From contig JABXIQ010000029.1 in the NCBI GenBank assembly GCA_013373015.1, forward strand, positions 1 through 64,000: a stretch of 64,000 nucleotides of DNA, read 5' to 3'. The notes beneath the pieces were generated by a model. It did not search any database. It saw nothing but the letters and a program-made list of their open reading frames with translations, and was not told where the DNA came from. Numbering within the stretch: position 1 is the stretch's first letter; each line of letters opens with the position of its first letter. The DNA is from Kangiellaceae bacterium (GTDB taxonomy: Bacteria > Pseudomonadota > Gammaproteobacteria > Enterobacterales > Kangiellaceae). Below, piece by piece: positions 28,523 to 37,039 of the stretch. The position numbers and the translations under genes are program-made.

Positions 28523-29005
28523 TTGGCTAAGAAAAAAAAGGGTAAAACGTCTAGCAACACTATAGCCCTCAACAAACGAGCAAAACACGACTACTTTATT
28601 GAGGAAACCTTTGAAGCAGGTCTTTCTCTTCAAGGCTGGGAAGTTAAAAGCCTGCGCGAAGGTAAAGTAAACTTATCTGAAAGCTATGTATTGCTTAAAG
28701 ATGGCGAGGCTTGGCTATTTGGCTGTCATATCACGCCACTTTTAAGTGCTTCGACTCATGTGGTAGCAGATCCAATGCGGACACGAAAGTTATTACTTCA
28801 TAATCGTGAACTAGCTCAATTGTTTAGAGGCGTAGAACAACAAGGCTACACGGTTGTGTCTCTTGCTTTATATTGGAAAAAATCTTTGATAAAGCTCGAG
28901 ATAGGATTAGCCAAAGGTAAAAAGTTACATGATAAGAGGTCTAGCGAAAAAGACCGTGAATGGGACAAAACTAAAGAACGCCTAATGAAACACAGTGTTC
29001 GTTAA
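28523..29005 (+). CDS. smpB: SsrA-binding protein SmpB
   Basis: A 160-residue protein that delivers tmRNA to stalled ribosomes. The N-terminus [21 protein letters not shown] and the motifs [14 protein letters not shown] and GKKLHDKR plus the basic tail are standard. The only usable start is TTG 28523: an in-frame TAA lies at 28508-28510. GGA lies 6 nt upstream. Its RNA partner, ssrA, is 4.4 kb downstream in this window. Confidence 0.95.
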   Translation: MAKKKKGKTSSNTIALNKRAKHDYFIEETFEAGLSLQGWEVKSLREGKVNLSESYVLLKDGEAWLFGCHITPLLSASTHVVADPMRTRKLLLHNRELAQLFRGVEQQGYTVVSLALYWKKSLIKLEIGLAKGKKLHDKRSSEKDREWDKTKERLMKHSVR

Positions 29006-29140
29006 ACCTAATTATTCGCGTAACGGTAGAATAACGGCATAAAGCTCGAGTGTGCATTACCCCACACTCTCAGACGGTTAATTTTGTTAAAATAATTAAG
29101 GTTAAGCAACTGGTGAAATAACTAGGTAGGGATTGTTTCA

Positions 29141-30133
29141 GTGTATAACTACAAATCAAATAACTATAAATCAACTAAAAAAAATACTCTTATTGCTGCA
29201 GGCTCATTAGCCTTGCTGGCCTTGTCTGGCTGTTCATTTGTTGAAGACCGTAGCCAAGAAACCGTGCAGATCATTGATGCTAGTAATAAAAACCCCATAC
29301 AAACTTCCACTCCTGAACCTATCCCTACTGAAGTAAAGCCAACTTTATTTTATATTGTGCAAGCTGGTGATACCCTAGGCTCAATCGCGCGTAAAGTTTT
29401 AGGTAATTCAAAGCGTTATATCGAAATAGCCAATCTAAATAATCTTGGCCCCTACGATCCAATTCGACAAGGACAAAAACTTAAACTTCCTGCTAATAGT
29501 AATTACACAGCCTCCAATAACATTGATACGGCTAACGTACAGCGCCCAATCGTCAAAACCGATCAGACCTACCAAGCATTAGATAACCTCTTAGCGGCAG
29601 AGCAATACAACCAAGCAATTCAATGGCTTATAAGTCGAGACGATCTTAGCGCTAAGCAAGAGTTACAAAGTAAACTACACCAAGCAACCAGACAACAGGT
29701 TTCTATTTATTTACAACAAAACAATCCTGCTGATGCTAAAACCCTATTGGATGGCCTAATTGCGGATCAACGCATCAATAAAGAACATAAGCAAAGTTTT
29801 CAGCAAATAGTCAATTCGCTTGGAGCTCAAGAAGGCTTAAGTGTTGCTAAGAACTTGGCTTCGCGTGGCGAGTTTGATAAAGCCTACTCGATATTACAAC
29901 AAGCGTATCAAGCAGATGCAGCAAATCTAGAGAAGAATGTTCTTTTTACCAGCGTTCGTAACCAAGTTAGCGAAAACTACCATCAACAAGCTTTACGTTT
30001 GTACCGCAATCAACAACTTGATGAGGCCTTGAGTTTTTGGGATAAAATTCTAGTCATTAACCCTAATGATGATTTAGCTTTGGTATATAAAGATCGCGTT
30101 ATGGCGCTCCAAGCAAAATTGAAGGATCTATAA
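29141..30133 (+). CDS. LysM-domain lipoprotein with tetratricopeptide-like tail
   Basis: A 330-residue protein that starts at GTG 29141 with AGGTAGGG upstream. A signal peptide ends at the lipobox LALSGC (Cys31), so it is probably anchored in the outer membrane. A LysM domain (about residues 70-118, YIVQAGDTLGSIARKVLG) should bind peptidoglycan; the remaining about 200 residues are helical repeats of TPR type ending NPNDDLALVYKDRVMAL. The combination suggests an envelope-organising or scaffold role, but the family is not otherwise characterised that I know. Confidence 0.8.
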   Translation: MYNYKSNNYKSTKKNTLIAAGSLALLALSGCSFVEDRSQETVQIIDASNKNPIQTSTPEPIPTEVKPTLFYIVQAGDTLGSIARKVLGNSKRYIEIANLNNLGPYDPIRQGQKLKLPANSNYTASNNIDTANVQRPIVKTDQTYQALDNLLAAEQYNQAIQWLISRDDLSAKQELQSKLHQATRQQVSIYLQQNNPADAKTLLDGLIADQRINKEHKQSFQQIVNSLGAQEGLSVAKNLASRGEFDKAYSILQQAYQADAANLEKNVLFTSVRNQVSENYHQQALRLYRNQQLDEALSFWDKILVINPNDDLALVYKDRVMALQAKLKDL

Positions 30134-30135
30134 CT

Positions 30136-31881
30136 TTAACTACTTTCTGTCTGGTTTTTACTGGGCTTTTCTAAAACAACTGTCTTATCCATAACCAAGG
30201 TTTTGTCCATGCTAGTGATAGTTTCTAGCACTTCGGGATCAAGATTCATACTCAATTGCTGAGTTTTGGTAAGGCCCGCCAACTTTTGCGATAGCTCATT
30301 GATTTCTTGCTGCAAACGCCCTACTTCATCATGAGTATCAATCAATAATATATCTGCCTGACCGTGACTTCGAATATCCCGAACAGCTTGGCGAGTCGCA
30401 TTGACTCTTTGCGTGAAACGGTTGGCCATCCAATAGATCCCAGTAAATACTGCTAACAAAATCAAAAACATCCAAATGACCATGGCAAATAATGATGAAC
30501 GTGTGGCTGCTTTTAGGTTATCTCGGCTAATGGCAATATGCGCACTACCAATTAATTTGTCTTGGTATCTGATTGGAGAGTCGAACAAAAAGACTTCTTG
30601 TTCAAAAAAATCTTTATTAGCATAAATTTTTCCTGAACTGATTTGCTGACGCAGCTCACTATATTCAAATAGCTTAAAGGGCTTATTTAAATCAGACAAA
30701 TTGCTGCTGCTTTGAACGATATTATCATTATCACGGATTGACAAATATTGGATCTGAGAATTGTCCGCAATATCAACGGTAATCGCTTGCAAGGCCATAT
30801 CCTCATCTAATAATAATGGTTCCGCAGTTTCTTTAGCAATAATCTGTACCATGGAACTTCCATAATCATAAACCAGTTGGTTCATCAGTTTATTTTGCTT
30901 AAAATACACCCAAGCCATACCAACGACCATCACTAAAAATACCACTGAGGATAATGTAATTGCCCAACGAGCTCGCATTGAAACAAATCGAATGCTGGCA
31001 AGCCCTTGGCGATTTTGTCGAAGCTCATCACCTAGAACTTTGAGTTCTTGTAATAATTCAATGCTATCGGCGTAGCGCAAATCAGGATTTTTCTGTAGCA
31101 AACGAAAGATAATGCTTTGCCACATCAAGCCTTGATCAGAATAGTTGTTCAAAGGTTGCGGGTTTTGTTGCAAAACTGCTTGCATCATTGCAGCATAATT
31201 TAGCGCCTGAAATGGCAGCTCACCCTTAGTAACTTGGTATAAAATTACGCCCAAAGAATAAAGATCGGTTTTATAATCGACTCCATGACCAGTGATCTGC
31301 TCTGGTGACATATACGCCGGCGTCCCCATAACCTTTTCTTGCTGAGACTGTCCAATCTCTTCTTCTAAGAATTGAAGCTCAACATGGGCAATACCAAAAT
31401 CTGTAATTTTGAAACGTTTGCCCCCATCCAAAACCAAAATATTTTCAGGCTTCAAATCACGGTGCACCACCCCATTTTGATGAGCGTATTCCAGTGCTTG
31501 AGTCATTTGCGTTGCAAAATCTAATGCCTGAGCTAAATCAAAGGTTCCTGCTTCTAACAAGTATTCTTCAAGTGAAACCCCATCCAATAACTCCATCGCA
31601 ATAAATGGGCGATCTTGCCAAATACCCACATCATAAATAGTGACAATCCCTGGATGTCCTAAGCGGCCTGCAGCTTTAGCTTCACGCAAGAAAAGCTCTC
31701 GGTAATCATCTTTTTCCACCAACTCATGTTTAAGCAATTTAATCGCCAAAGAGCGCCCAATATCAGGGTCTTCAGCCTGATAAACCACAGACATAGCACC
31801 ACGTCCAAGCTCTTTAATGAGCTTGTATCGACCGATGCTAAGTTGATTGCTTTGTAAAACGGAGTTGGTTGACTCAGACAT
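30136..31881 (-). CDS. Transmembrane Ser/Thr kinase with periplasmic sensor and HAMP
   Basis: A 581-residue Hanks-type kinase. The kinase domain (about 20-285) has the glycine loop GRGAMSVVY, Lys48 (AIKLL), HRDLKPENIL (Asp141), DFGIA (Asp161) and the GTPAYMSPEQ segment. A membrane segment at about 307-327, a periplasmic region of about 120 residues, a second segment near 460-480, a HAMP-like linker and a coiled coil follow. The C-terminus has two Thr-rich motifs, KTLVM and KTVVL (Thr561, Thr567). This sensor layout resembles a histidine kinase. Last gene of the PP2C-FHA-kinase operon. Confidence 0.9.
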   Translation of the reverse strand: MSESTNSVLQSNQLSIGRYKLIKELGRGAMSVVYQAEDPDIGRSLAIKLLKHELVEKDDYRELFLREAKAAGRLGHPGIVTIYDVGIWQDRPFIAMELLDGVSLEEYLLEAGTFDLAQALDFATQMTQALEYAHQNGVVHRDLKPENILVLDGGKRFKITDFGIAHVELQFLEEEIGQSQQEKVMGTPAYMSPEQITGHGVDYKTDLYSLGVILYQVTKGELPFQALNYAAMMQAVLQQNPQPLNNYSDQGLMWQSIIFRLLQKNPDLRYADSIELLQELKVLGDELRQNRQGLASIRFVSMRARWAITLSSVVFLVMVVGMAWVYFKQNKLMNQLVYDYGSSMVQIIAKETAEPLLLDEDMALQAITVDIADNSQIQYLSIRDNDNIVQSSSNLSDLNKPFKLFEYSELRQQISSGKIYANKDFFEQEVFLFDSPIRYQDKLIGSAHIAISRDNLKAATRSSLFAMVIWMFLILLAVFTGIYWMANRFTQRVNATRQAVRDIRSHGQADILLIDTHDEVGRLQQEINELSQKLAGLTKTQQLSMNLDPEVLETITSMDKTLVMDKTVVLEKPSKNQTESS

Positions 31882-31908
31882 TAAAACTTACTGGTTGCTT
31901 TGTGTTAT

Positions 31909-32457
31909 TTATAAGAATAACCACAATAGAACGCCACCTAAAACTACTGCCGCAGCTAAAATAGTCCCTAGCACCATCCAATTGACTTCTGATTTCGCAT
32001 CTTCATGCACATCATCTTTTCTATCAACTAAAGTAAACAAAAACTCTGTTTGTCCTACTTGGATCTTATCGCCAAAAGATAAAACTCTGTCGGTGATTTT
32101 TTCACCGTTAACAATGGTGCCATTAGATGACAATAGATTAAGAATTTTCCATTTACCACCTGTAAAAGTGATTTGCGCATGAGTAGAAGATGCAGCTGGA
32201 TCATAAATAGTCACGCTATTGCCTTTACCACGACCAATAACATTTTTTCCATACTCAAGGATAAACTGCTGCCCAGCATGAGGCTTGGTAGTTGCTAATA
32301 AAGCAGGAACCTTACTACCATCATCTTCCAACTTCTGAATTTCATCCGCGATCAATCGATCAACCTCCCGCGAATCAAACACTAATGTTCCCTGCGGTCC
32401 AGCTTTGTCTTCACGATATTCTGCTTTTTTTGGTGAAGGATTTTTTTGAGACGACAT
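31909..32457 (-). CDS. FHA-domain membrane protein
   Basis: A 182-residue protein. After an N-terminal region with a GTLVF motif (Thr24), an FHA domain (about 70-145) carries the phosphothreonine-binding core NVIGRGKGNSVTI and SSTHAQI with the usual NG in SNGTIVNG. One C-terminal membrane segment (VLGTILAAAVVLGGVLLWLFL) anchors it with the FHA domain in the cytoplasm. Located between the phosphatase (12 bp) and the kinase (27 bp), it is likely the phosphopeptide reader of this kinase. Confidence 0.85.
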   Translation of the reverse strand: MSSQKNPSPKKAEYREDKAGPQGTLVFDSREVDRLIADEIQKLEDDGSKVPALLATTKPHAGQQFILEYGKNVIGRGKGNSVTIYDPAASSTHAQITFTGGKWKILNLLSSNGTIVNGEKITDRVLSFGDKIQVGQTEFLFTLVDRKDDVHEDAKSEVNWMVLGTILAAAVVLGGVLLWLFL

Positions 32458-32469
32458 ACCTACCTCACT

Positions 32470-33264
32470 TTAACCTATTTTTAATAAGGATTTAATTTTA
32501 TCTACCAAACCAATTTGTTTTTTAGCTTTCGTTTTGGTCATGACTGGAGAAGAAATCAACATTAAAGAAATATTATCACTACCGCCATTCTTACAAGCCT
32601 GTTCGACCATATACTCGACTTTAGCCTGATTATCACGCGGTAATTTCAAAGACGCAGTCATTTCTTGCACCGATAACTCCTCATAAAGTCCATCGCTAGC
32701 GAGTAGCAACTGTTCGCCATAACCCCACTCTCTTTTGACGGTACCGATGTTGAGTTGATGATCATTCTCAATTCCCAAACACTGAGTAATAACATGCTTC
32801 TTAGGATGATTCTTTGCTTGCTCTGGTGTCAACAAACCAGCATTAACAAGCTTTTGAACCAAAGTATGATCTTCAGTTAACTGAGTTAACTGACCTTCTG
32901 CTGAATCCCATAAATAAGCACGACTATCTCCAACCCAAGCTATTTCATACTGATTGCCATGGCTCACAACGGCCACGACTGTCGCCCCACGATCTTCTGA
33001 CTCGTGCTTATTATAAGCCTTGATAACAGAATGAGCTGAATGGACGGCATTATGTAATGGAAAACCTTTCTCAATAGATTTTTTAATCTCTTCAACAGCA
33101 TACTGGCTGGCTTGCTCCCCTTGTTTTAAGCCGCCCACTCCATCAGACAACAACCACAAACCTAGCTCATTAGAAGCAAAAACCTTGTCGTCATTATTTT
33201 GACGAGCCATGCCCTTATGCGACAGCATAGCGTATTGAATGTTAGTAGTTTGCTTTTCGGTCAT
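32470..33264 (-). CDS. PP2C-family Ser/Thr phosphatase
   Basis: A 264-residue soluble PPM phosphatase. The metal motifs are intact: SDGVGG near residue 36, GDSRAYL, ASDGLYE and GSDNISLMLI. It should reverse phosphorylation by the kinase encoded two genes downstream. Start ATG 33264 has GGAGG upstream (within GTAATGACCG in reverse). The three genes are separated by 12 and 27 bp and are plainly one operon. Confidence 0.9.
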   Translation of the reverse strand: MTEKQTTNIQYAMLSHKGMARQNNDDKVFASNELGLWLLSDGVGGLKQGEQASQYAVEEIKKSIEKGFPLHNAVHSAHSVIKAYNKHESEDRGATVVAVVSHGNQYEIAWVGDSRAYLWDSAEGQLTQLTEDHTLVQKLVNAGLLTPEQAKNHPKKHVITQCLGIENDHQLNIGTVKREWGYGEQLLLASDGLYEELSVQEMTASLKLPRDNQAKVEYMVEQACKNGGSDNISLMLISSPVMTKTKAKKQIGLVDKIKSLLKIG

Positions 33265-33376
33265 TACCCCTCCTAATAAGTAAAATGGAGTGTAGCGCTT
33301 TGTTCACAAAATGAATGTTAACCAAGCCACAAATTAATTGGCATATACTACAAATAAGGATATCTATTGATATTGA

Positions 33377-33404
33377 TTGTAAGCGCCCTCATATACTATA
33401 TAAT
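33377..33404 (+). promoter_or_regulatory. Sigma-70 promoter of ssrA
   Basis: TTGTAA (33377-33382), 16-bp spacer, TATAAT (33399-33404), about 14 bp before the mature tmRNA 5' end. RNase P processing would remove the short leader. Confidence 0.6.
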
Positions 33405-33417
33405 AGCAAACAAAACT

Positions 33418-33770
33418 GGGGGCGACCTGGCTTCGACGAGGATTACGAACCTCAAGGTGCATGTCGAGATGTTCAGCGAATCTCGTAAAATCAAAGCTGA
33501 AAACTAAATAGTTGCAAACGAAGACAACTACGCTTTAGCCGCTTAATAGGCTAACTGTCTGCTCTGAGCGTCCTTGGTAGGGGTTAGACAGTCATTTACA
33601 GGGACTCGCAGATAACTGTGTCCGGCAGCCAACTGTTAAACTTTCCTCGGAACCGTCTAAGCAAGCCTGACCATCGGCTCAGCATAGATTAAATCAAAGA
33701 TGGAACTAAACATGTAGTGCCAAGAGCAGAGGATTCGCGGACGGGGGTTCGATTCCCCCCGCCTCCACCA
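33418..33770 (+). ncRNA. ssrA: Transfer-messenger RNA (ssrA)
   Basis: A 353-nt one-piece tmRNA. The 5' end GGGGGCG pairs with CGCCTCC of the 3' end (one G-U) and the molecule ends with encoded CCA. The T-arm GGGTTCGATTCC is present. The tag frame is at 33514-33546, giving ANEDNYALAA and TAA, after the resume GCA. The pseudoknot-rich middle and the size are normal for gammaproteobacteria. Together with SmpB it rescues ribosomes stalled on broken messages. The 3' end is the core of a 45-bp repeat copied at 36894, showing that it has served as an integration site. Confidence 0.96.
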
Positions 33771-33809
33771 AAAAAACATACAAAGACGTCTTAGGGCGTC
33801 TTTTTTATT
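33765..33809. repeat. attL-type repeat at the tmRNA 3' end
   Basis: Forty-five bp, starting with the terminal CCACCA of tmRNA and running through its terminator, are repeated at 36894-36938 with one mismatch (position 33800 C, 36929 A). The first 35 bp are identical. The copies bracket the 3.1-kb segment with the integrase remnant. Confidence 0.85.
33783..33806 (+). terminator. Terminator of tmRNA
   Basis: AAGACG and CGTCTT arms (33783-33788, 33797-33802) with a run of T. The copy in the right-hand repeat has CGTATT, so its hairpin is weakened. Confidence 0.75.
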
Positions 33810-33943
33810 GCCAAAATAACTTTAATATCAATAACTTACAATCCAAAACGGTATTTTGGCGTATTTTAACGTCTTGCTATATCTAGCATTTAATGTAACA
33901 CTGATTGTAACACTGGTTAAATAATAGGCGTAGCGGTGTTACA

Positions 33944-34153
33944 ATGGCAGGCAAAACACAACCATTAACAGCGACTCAGATCAAGCAAGCAAAGCCCAAG
34001 GTTAAAGAGTACAACTTAGCCGATGGCAAAGGGTTATACCTCAGAATTAAGCCCTCAGGCTCGAAGCTATGGCTATTCAATTATCAACGTCCTTTTACTA
34101 AACAGCGTACATTCATAGGTCTTGGCGCCCACCAGTTTTTAAGTCATCGTTAA
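33944..34153 (+). pseudogene. Truncated tyrosine integrase, N-terminus only
   Basis: A 69-residue frame matching the N-terminal arm-binding domain (DUF4102) of phage-type integrases: LTATQIKQAKPKVKEYNLAD, GKGLYLRIKPSGSKLW, NYQRP and KQRTFIGLG. Normal proteins have about 400 residues; the match stops right after GLG and the frame ends eleven codons later. No catalytic core is found nearby. It starts about 175 bp from the tmRNA, the usual position for an integrase of an island in this site. Confidence 0.85.
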
Positions 34154-34215
34154 AAAATCGTCACTTTATTAATGCCATAGCCATGCATATTTTATAATAA
34201 AAAAGGACTTAGCGA

Positions 34216-35628
34216 TTAATAAGCGCTGGATAAATATCCAGCGTATGTTTTTTCAATAATATTAATAGCTGCAATTAATTCGCTTTCTTTAATATTTGCA
34301 AATCCTATAATTAAACTATTATTGCTAATCTGTTTATCAAAGAAATAGCTGGTTAAAGAGTGGACAATGACTCCATTATCAAGAATCATTTCTGCAAGTT
34401 GCTCGCAATCGACATCTTTAGGGAATTTTAATACCGCAAAAATACCAGAAATTTCCCCCTCCACTTTGACTGGCAAGCTCGTTTTCCCAATAATTGACAG
34501 CAGAAGTTTAATTCTATCTTTATAAATTTTACGAAGCCTACGAGTGTGAATCTCTAAGTTACCTTGCTCTATGAATCTGGCAAGTGCGTGCTGGGTTTGG
34601 CTAGACGGAGAATAAGTCATTAGCGCTTGCTCTGCTGATATTTTATCTATAAGCGCATCAGGAACAACAGCAAACCCAATCCGAAGCCCCCTAAACATGG
34701 TCATTGACATTGTTCCTACATATATAACTCTTGAAGGCAATAAATGCCATAAAAGTTCCTCATGACTGGAGTCTATTATCCCTGAGGTGTAATGGTCCTC
34801 TAAAATATAAGATTCCGTTTCTTCTGCCCATGATACTATTTTCTTTAATTCGGATAAGCTATATGCCTTACCTGTTGGGAATTGAATACTAGAAGTACAA
34901 TAAAATAATTCGTTATTTCTTTTATACTTATTTAGCTCCCCAGCCAACCCTTCTGAAGATGATGAGCTAATATATCTAATAAATATATCACTACCGAAAA
35001 CTTTATTAGCAAGAGAATAAGCTGGCGACTCCATTACCACTTGAAAACTTTCCTTTTTGATGATTTGCTTAATCAGATCCATTGCATGAACTGTGCTATT
35101 TGTAATAATAATGTTATCAACTTTGACAATCATCCCATTACTTCGCCTAAGATAATCTGCTATTGCCTTTCTAAGCGCCTTATCTCCTTTGATACTTTCA
35201 AACTCAAGACTTTGCCTATTATTCATAGCGTGAGCCATTGCTTGCTTCCATTTCCTTGTAGGGAATGAGCTCGTGATAGAATTCAACGGCGATAGATCAA
35301 TTTTGGAAGAATATTGTTTCTTACCATTTACCTTTGTGGAATGAGGTTCCTTTTTTGTTGAGTGGCTGTAATTAACAAAAGTCCCCGCTCCTTTCTTGCT
35401 TATAATATAATTTTGTGAAGACAGTATTTCGTATGCAGTTTGCACAGTGCCTCTTGCAAAATTTAACTGACTAGCTAGAGTTCGAGAAGATGGTAATTTA
35501 TCTCCTTTCACAATTGCTTCGCTGTATATCAATTCCTTGATCTTTAATACGATCTGCTCAGATAGGCTCTCATTTCTATTGAAAGATAAAGCTGTAAATG
35601 GCAGTTTGGTGTCCGGTTTCGTTTCCAA
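34216..35628 (-). CDS. MocR-like regulator with aminotransferase-fold domain lacking the PLP lysine
   Basis: A 470-residue protein with an N-terminal GntR winged helix (about 15-88, LPSSRTLASQLNFARGTVQTAYEIL) joined by a basic linker to a class I aminotransferase-like domain (about 110-470). The PLP pocket is partly kept: LEDHY (Asp278 and Tyr280), SSIQFPTGKAYSL, FRGLRIGF. The internal-aldimine lysine, normally in SK, is Met309 (GTMSMTMFRGLR; codon ATG at 34704-34702). It therefore cannot form a Schiff base there. It is divergent from the M23 gene, 175 bp between starts, and probably regulates it or itself. Confidence 0.85.
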   Translation of the reverse strand: METKPDTKLPFTALSFNRNESLSEQIVLKIKELIYSEAIVKGDKLPSSRTLASQLNFARGTVQTAYEILSSQNYIISKKGAGTFVNYSHSTKKEPHSTKVNGKKQYSSKIDLSPLNSITSSFPTRKWKQAMAHAMNNRQSLEFESIKGDKALRKAIADYLRRSNGMIVKVDNIIITNSTVHAMDLIKQIIKKESFQVVMESPAYSLANKVFGSDIFIRYISSSSSEGLAGELNKYKRNNELFYCTSSIQFPTGKAYSLSELKKIVSWAEETESYILEDHYTSGIIDSSHEELLWHLLPSRVIYVGTMSMTMFRGLRIGFAVVPDALIDKISAEQALMTYSPSSQTQHALARFIEQGNLEIHTRRLRKIYKDRIKLLLSIIGKTSLPVKVEGEISGIFAVLKFPKDVDCEQLAEMILDNGVIVHSLTSYFFDKQISNNSLIIGFANIKESELIAAINIIEKTYAGYLSSAY

Positions 35629-35803
35629 ATATAACTCTTTTTACTTCATAAGAAGTATATTATTAATCAGTAATTTACTATGCTCAAGCCCAATCAATGA
35701 TATCGCTTAAATATTGGTACACTGATTTATTTTAGGATTGGATCATCACTAAATTGTTAATTTTAATATACTTATCGATATATCTAGTAATAAACTAACT
35801 AAT

Positions 35804-36736
35804 ATGAGCAATAAAAAACAAATCATTATAACAATTTTGTTTATAGCCCTACTATTCTCTGGAGTAGTCATTACATTGATTCGATTCAATTTATCGGCCA
35901 TTCCAGAACCTTGGCGACTAATGCTCTGGGACAACCTTACTGCACTAAGTATTACCGTTGGTTTATTAGGTATAGTTACTTATTTTTTAAAGCTAAGCCT
36001 TGAAAAACCTAGCTCTAGCCCTGTGACAGCGTTATCTATTATTATCTTTACTTATTTAATTATCAGACCTTTTTTAAATGGTATTTTAAATACAGGCTAT
36101 CCAGCTTATCTAGATACTTCAATAGACAGGTTAACCATTCGTATTCCTATGGATGGAAAAATAAAAGTCGCATGGGGAGGGGATAAAGTTAATCAAAATT
36201 ACCATGCAGAATATGCAGGTCAAAGGTGGGCGTACGATTTAATCGTAGAACCCCACAGCCATGGCTCACAAAACAATGAAGATTATGGCTGTTTTGGAAA
36301 AGCAGTGTTAGCCCCTATTTCAGGCGAAGTTAAGAGCTTAGCAAATGACCAATTAGATAGAGTTCCAGATAACGAAGCTGAAGATATACAAAATGCGTAT
36401 GGAAATTATATTGTCATAAAACCAGATGAGTCAGAACATAGACTGATAATTGCCCACCTAAAACAAGGGAGTGTAACTGTCAAAAAAGGGCAGTTTATAG
36501 AGGAAGGTATGCCTATAGCTCAATGCGGGAATAGCGGAAACTCAACAGAACCTCACGTGCATATACATTACGTTGCTCTACATGAGGCTAATGAAAACCT
36601 TTATATGACTGGATTACCATTATTTTTCAAATCAAAAAATGGACCATTTATGCCTGTTGGTGGATACGAGAAACAAAACGGTATAAATGTTCCCATCGGC
36701 GATATTATTGAGCACAAGAGTGGTACAGATGACTAA
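35804..36736 (+). CDS. Membrane-anchored M23-type metallopeptidase
   Basis: A 310-residue protein. Two to three membrane segments in the first about 95 residues (IIITILFIALLFSGVVITLI; LTALSITVGLLGIVTYFL; LSIIIFTYLIIRPFLNGI) precede an M23 domain. Zinc-ligand candidates are His134 and Asp145 (NYHAEYAGQRWAYDL), His218 (AHLKQ) and the HxH at 251/253 (EPHVHIHY). The gap between the first His and Asp is longer than in LytM, as in some membrane-bound variants. It may cut peptide crosslinks in the wall or another Gly-containing substrate. Ribosome site is weak; ATG 35804 is the only good start. Confidence 0.75.
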   Translation: MSNKKQIIITILFIALLFSGVVITLIRFNLSAIPEPWRLMLWDNLTALSITVGLLGIVTYFLKLSLEKPSSSPVTALSIIIFTYLIIRPFLNGILNTGYPAYLDTSIDRLTIRIPMDGKIKVAWGGDKVNQNYHAEYAGQRWAYDLIVEPHSHGSQNNEDYGCFGKAVLAPISGEVKSLANDQLDRVPDNEAEDIQNAYGNYIVIKPDESEHRLIIAHLKQGSVTVKKGQFIEEGMPIAQCGNSGNSTEPHVHIHYVALHEANENLYMTGLPLFFKSKNGPFMPVGGYEKQNGINVPIGDIIEHKSGTDD

Positions 36737-37039
36737 GACGTTATCTGTAATCAAAACTAAAAAATTTTAGGCATTACAAATGCTTAAATATGGTACATAT
36801 TATTATGAATAAATTTACTAGTACTAAGTGTACTTTTAAAAAAACTTTATAAATCAAACTCCTAGTGATTAAAAGGTGGAAACTTAAACCGCCCCACCAA
36901 AAAAACATACAAAGACGTCTTAGGGCGTATTTTTTATTTCCTGAATCTCATCACGTCGCAGAATCAAACTTGATCTAAGTCAAGGTAATGCTTTACTGTT
37001 ATTAGATAATCCCTGTTTAGACTTCGAAGTTACCTTGAT
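36737..37039. other. Gap containing the right-hand island repeat
   Basis: 303 bp, AT-rich. Besides the repeat at 36894-36938 it has a short motif GCTTAAATATGGTACAT (36781-36797) resembling a motif at 35706 between the two island genes. No integrase remnant or other gene is visible. Confidence 0.5.
36894..36938. repeat. attR-type repeat
   Basis: Right copy of the 45-bp repeat that begins at 33765; one base substitution at 36929. It is preceded by CCGCC, similar to the tmRNA acceptor arm but with one base missing, as expected for a partner half-site. Confidence 0.8.

Larger units (their letters stand above)
33771..36938. mobile_element. Decayed genomic island in the tmRNA 3' end
   Basis: About 3.1 kb between the two 45-bp near-identical repeats. 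It holds a truncated tyrosine-integrase gene next to the left repeat, a MocR-like regulator and a divergent M23 peptidase gene. The tmRNA 3' end is a common target of tyrosine integrases. With no intact integrase in the segment it is probably unable to excise unaided. The segment is AT-rich relative to flanking genes by eye. Confidence 0.75.

Noticed and set aside
28373..28633. Minus-strand 86-codon frame overlapping ratA leader and smpB start
   Set aside because: Antisense to smpB and coextensive with its strong coding signal; no family resemblance.
33418..33770. Ordinary tRNA at the 3' end
   Set aside because: The acceptor and T-arm belong to tmRNA, shown by the encoded tag and the paired 5' end 340 nt upstream.
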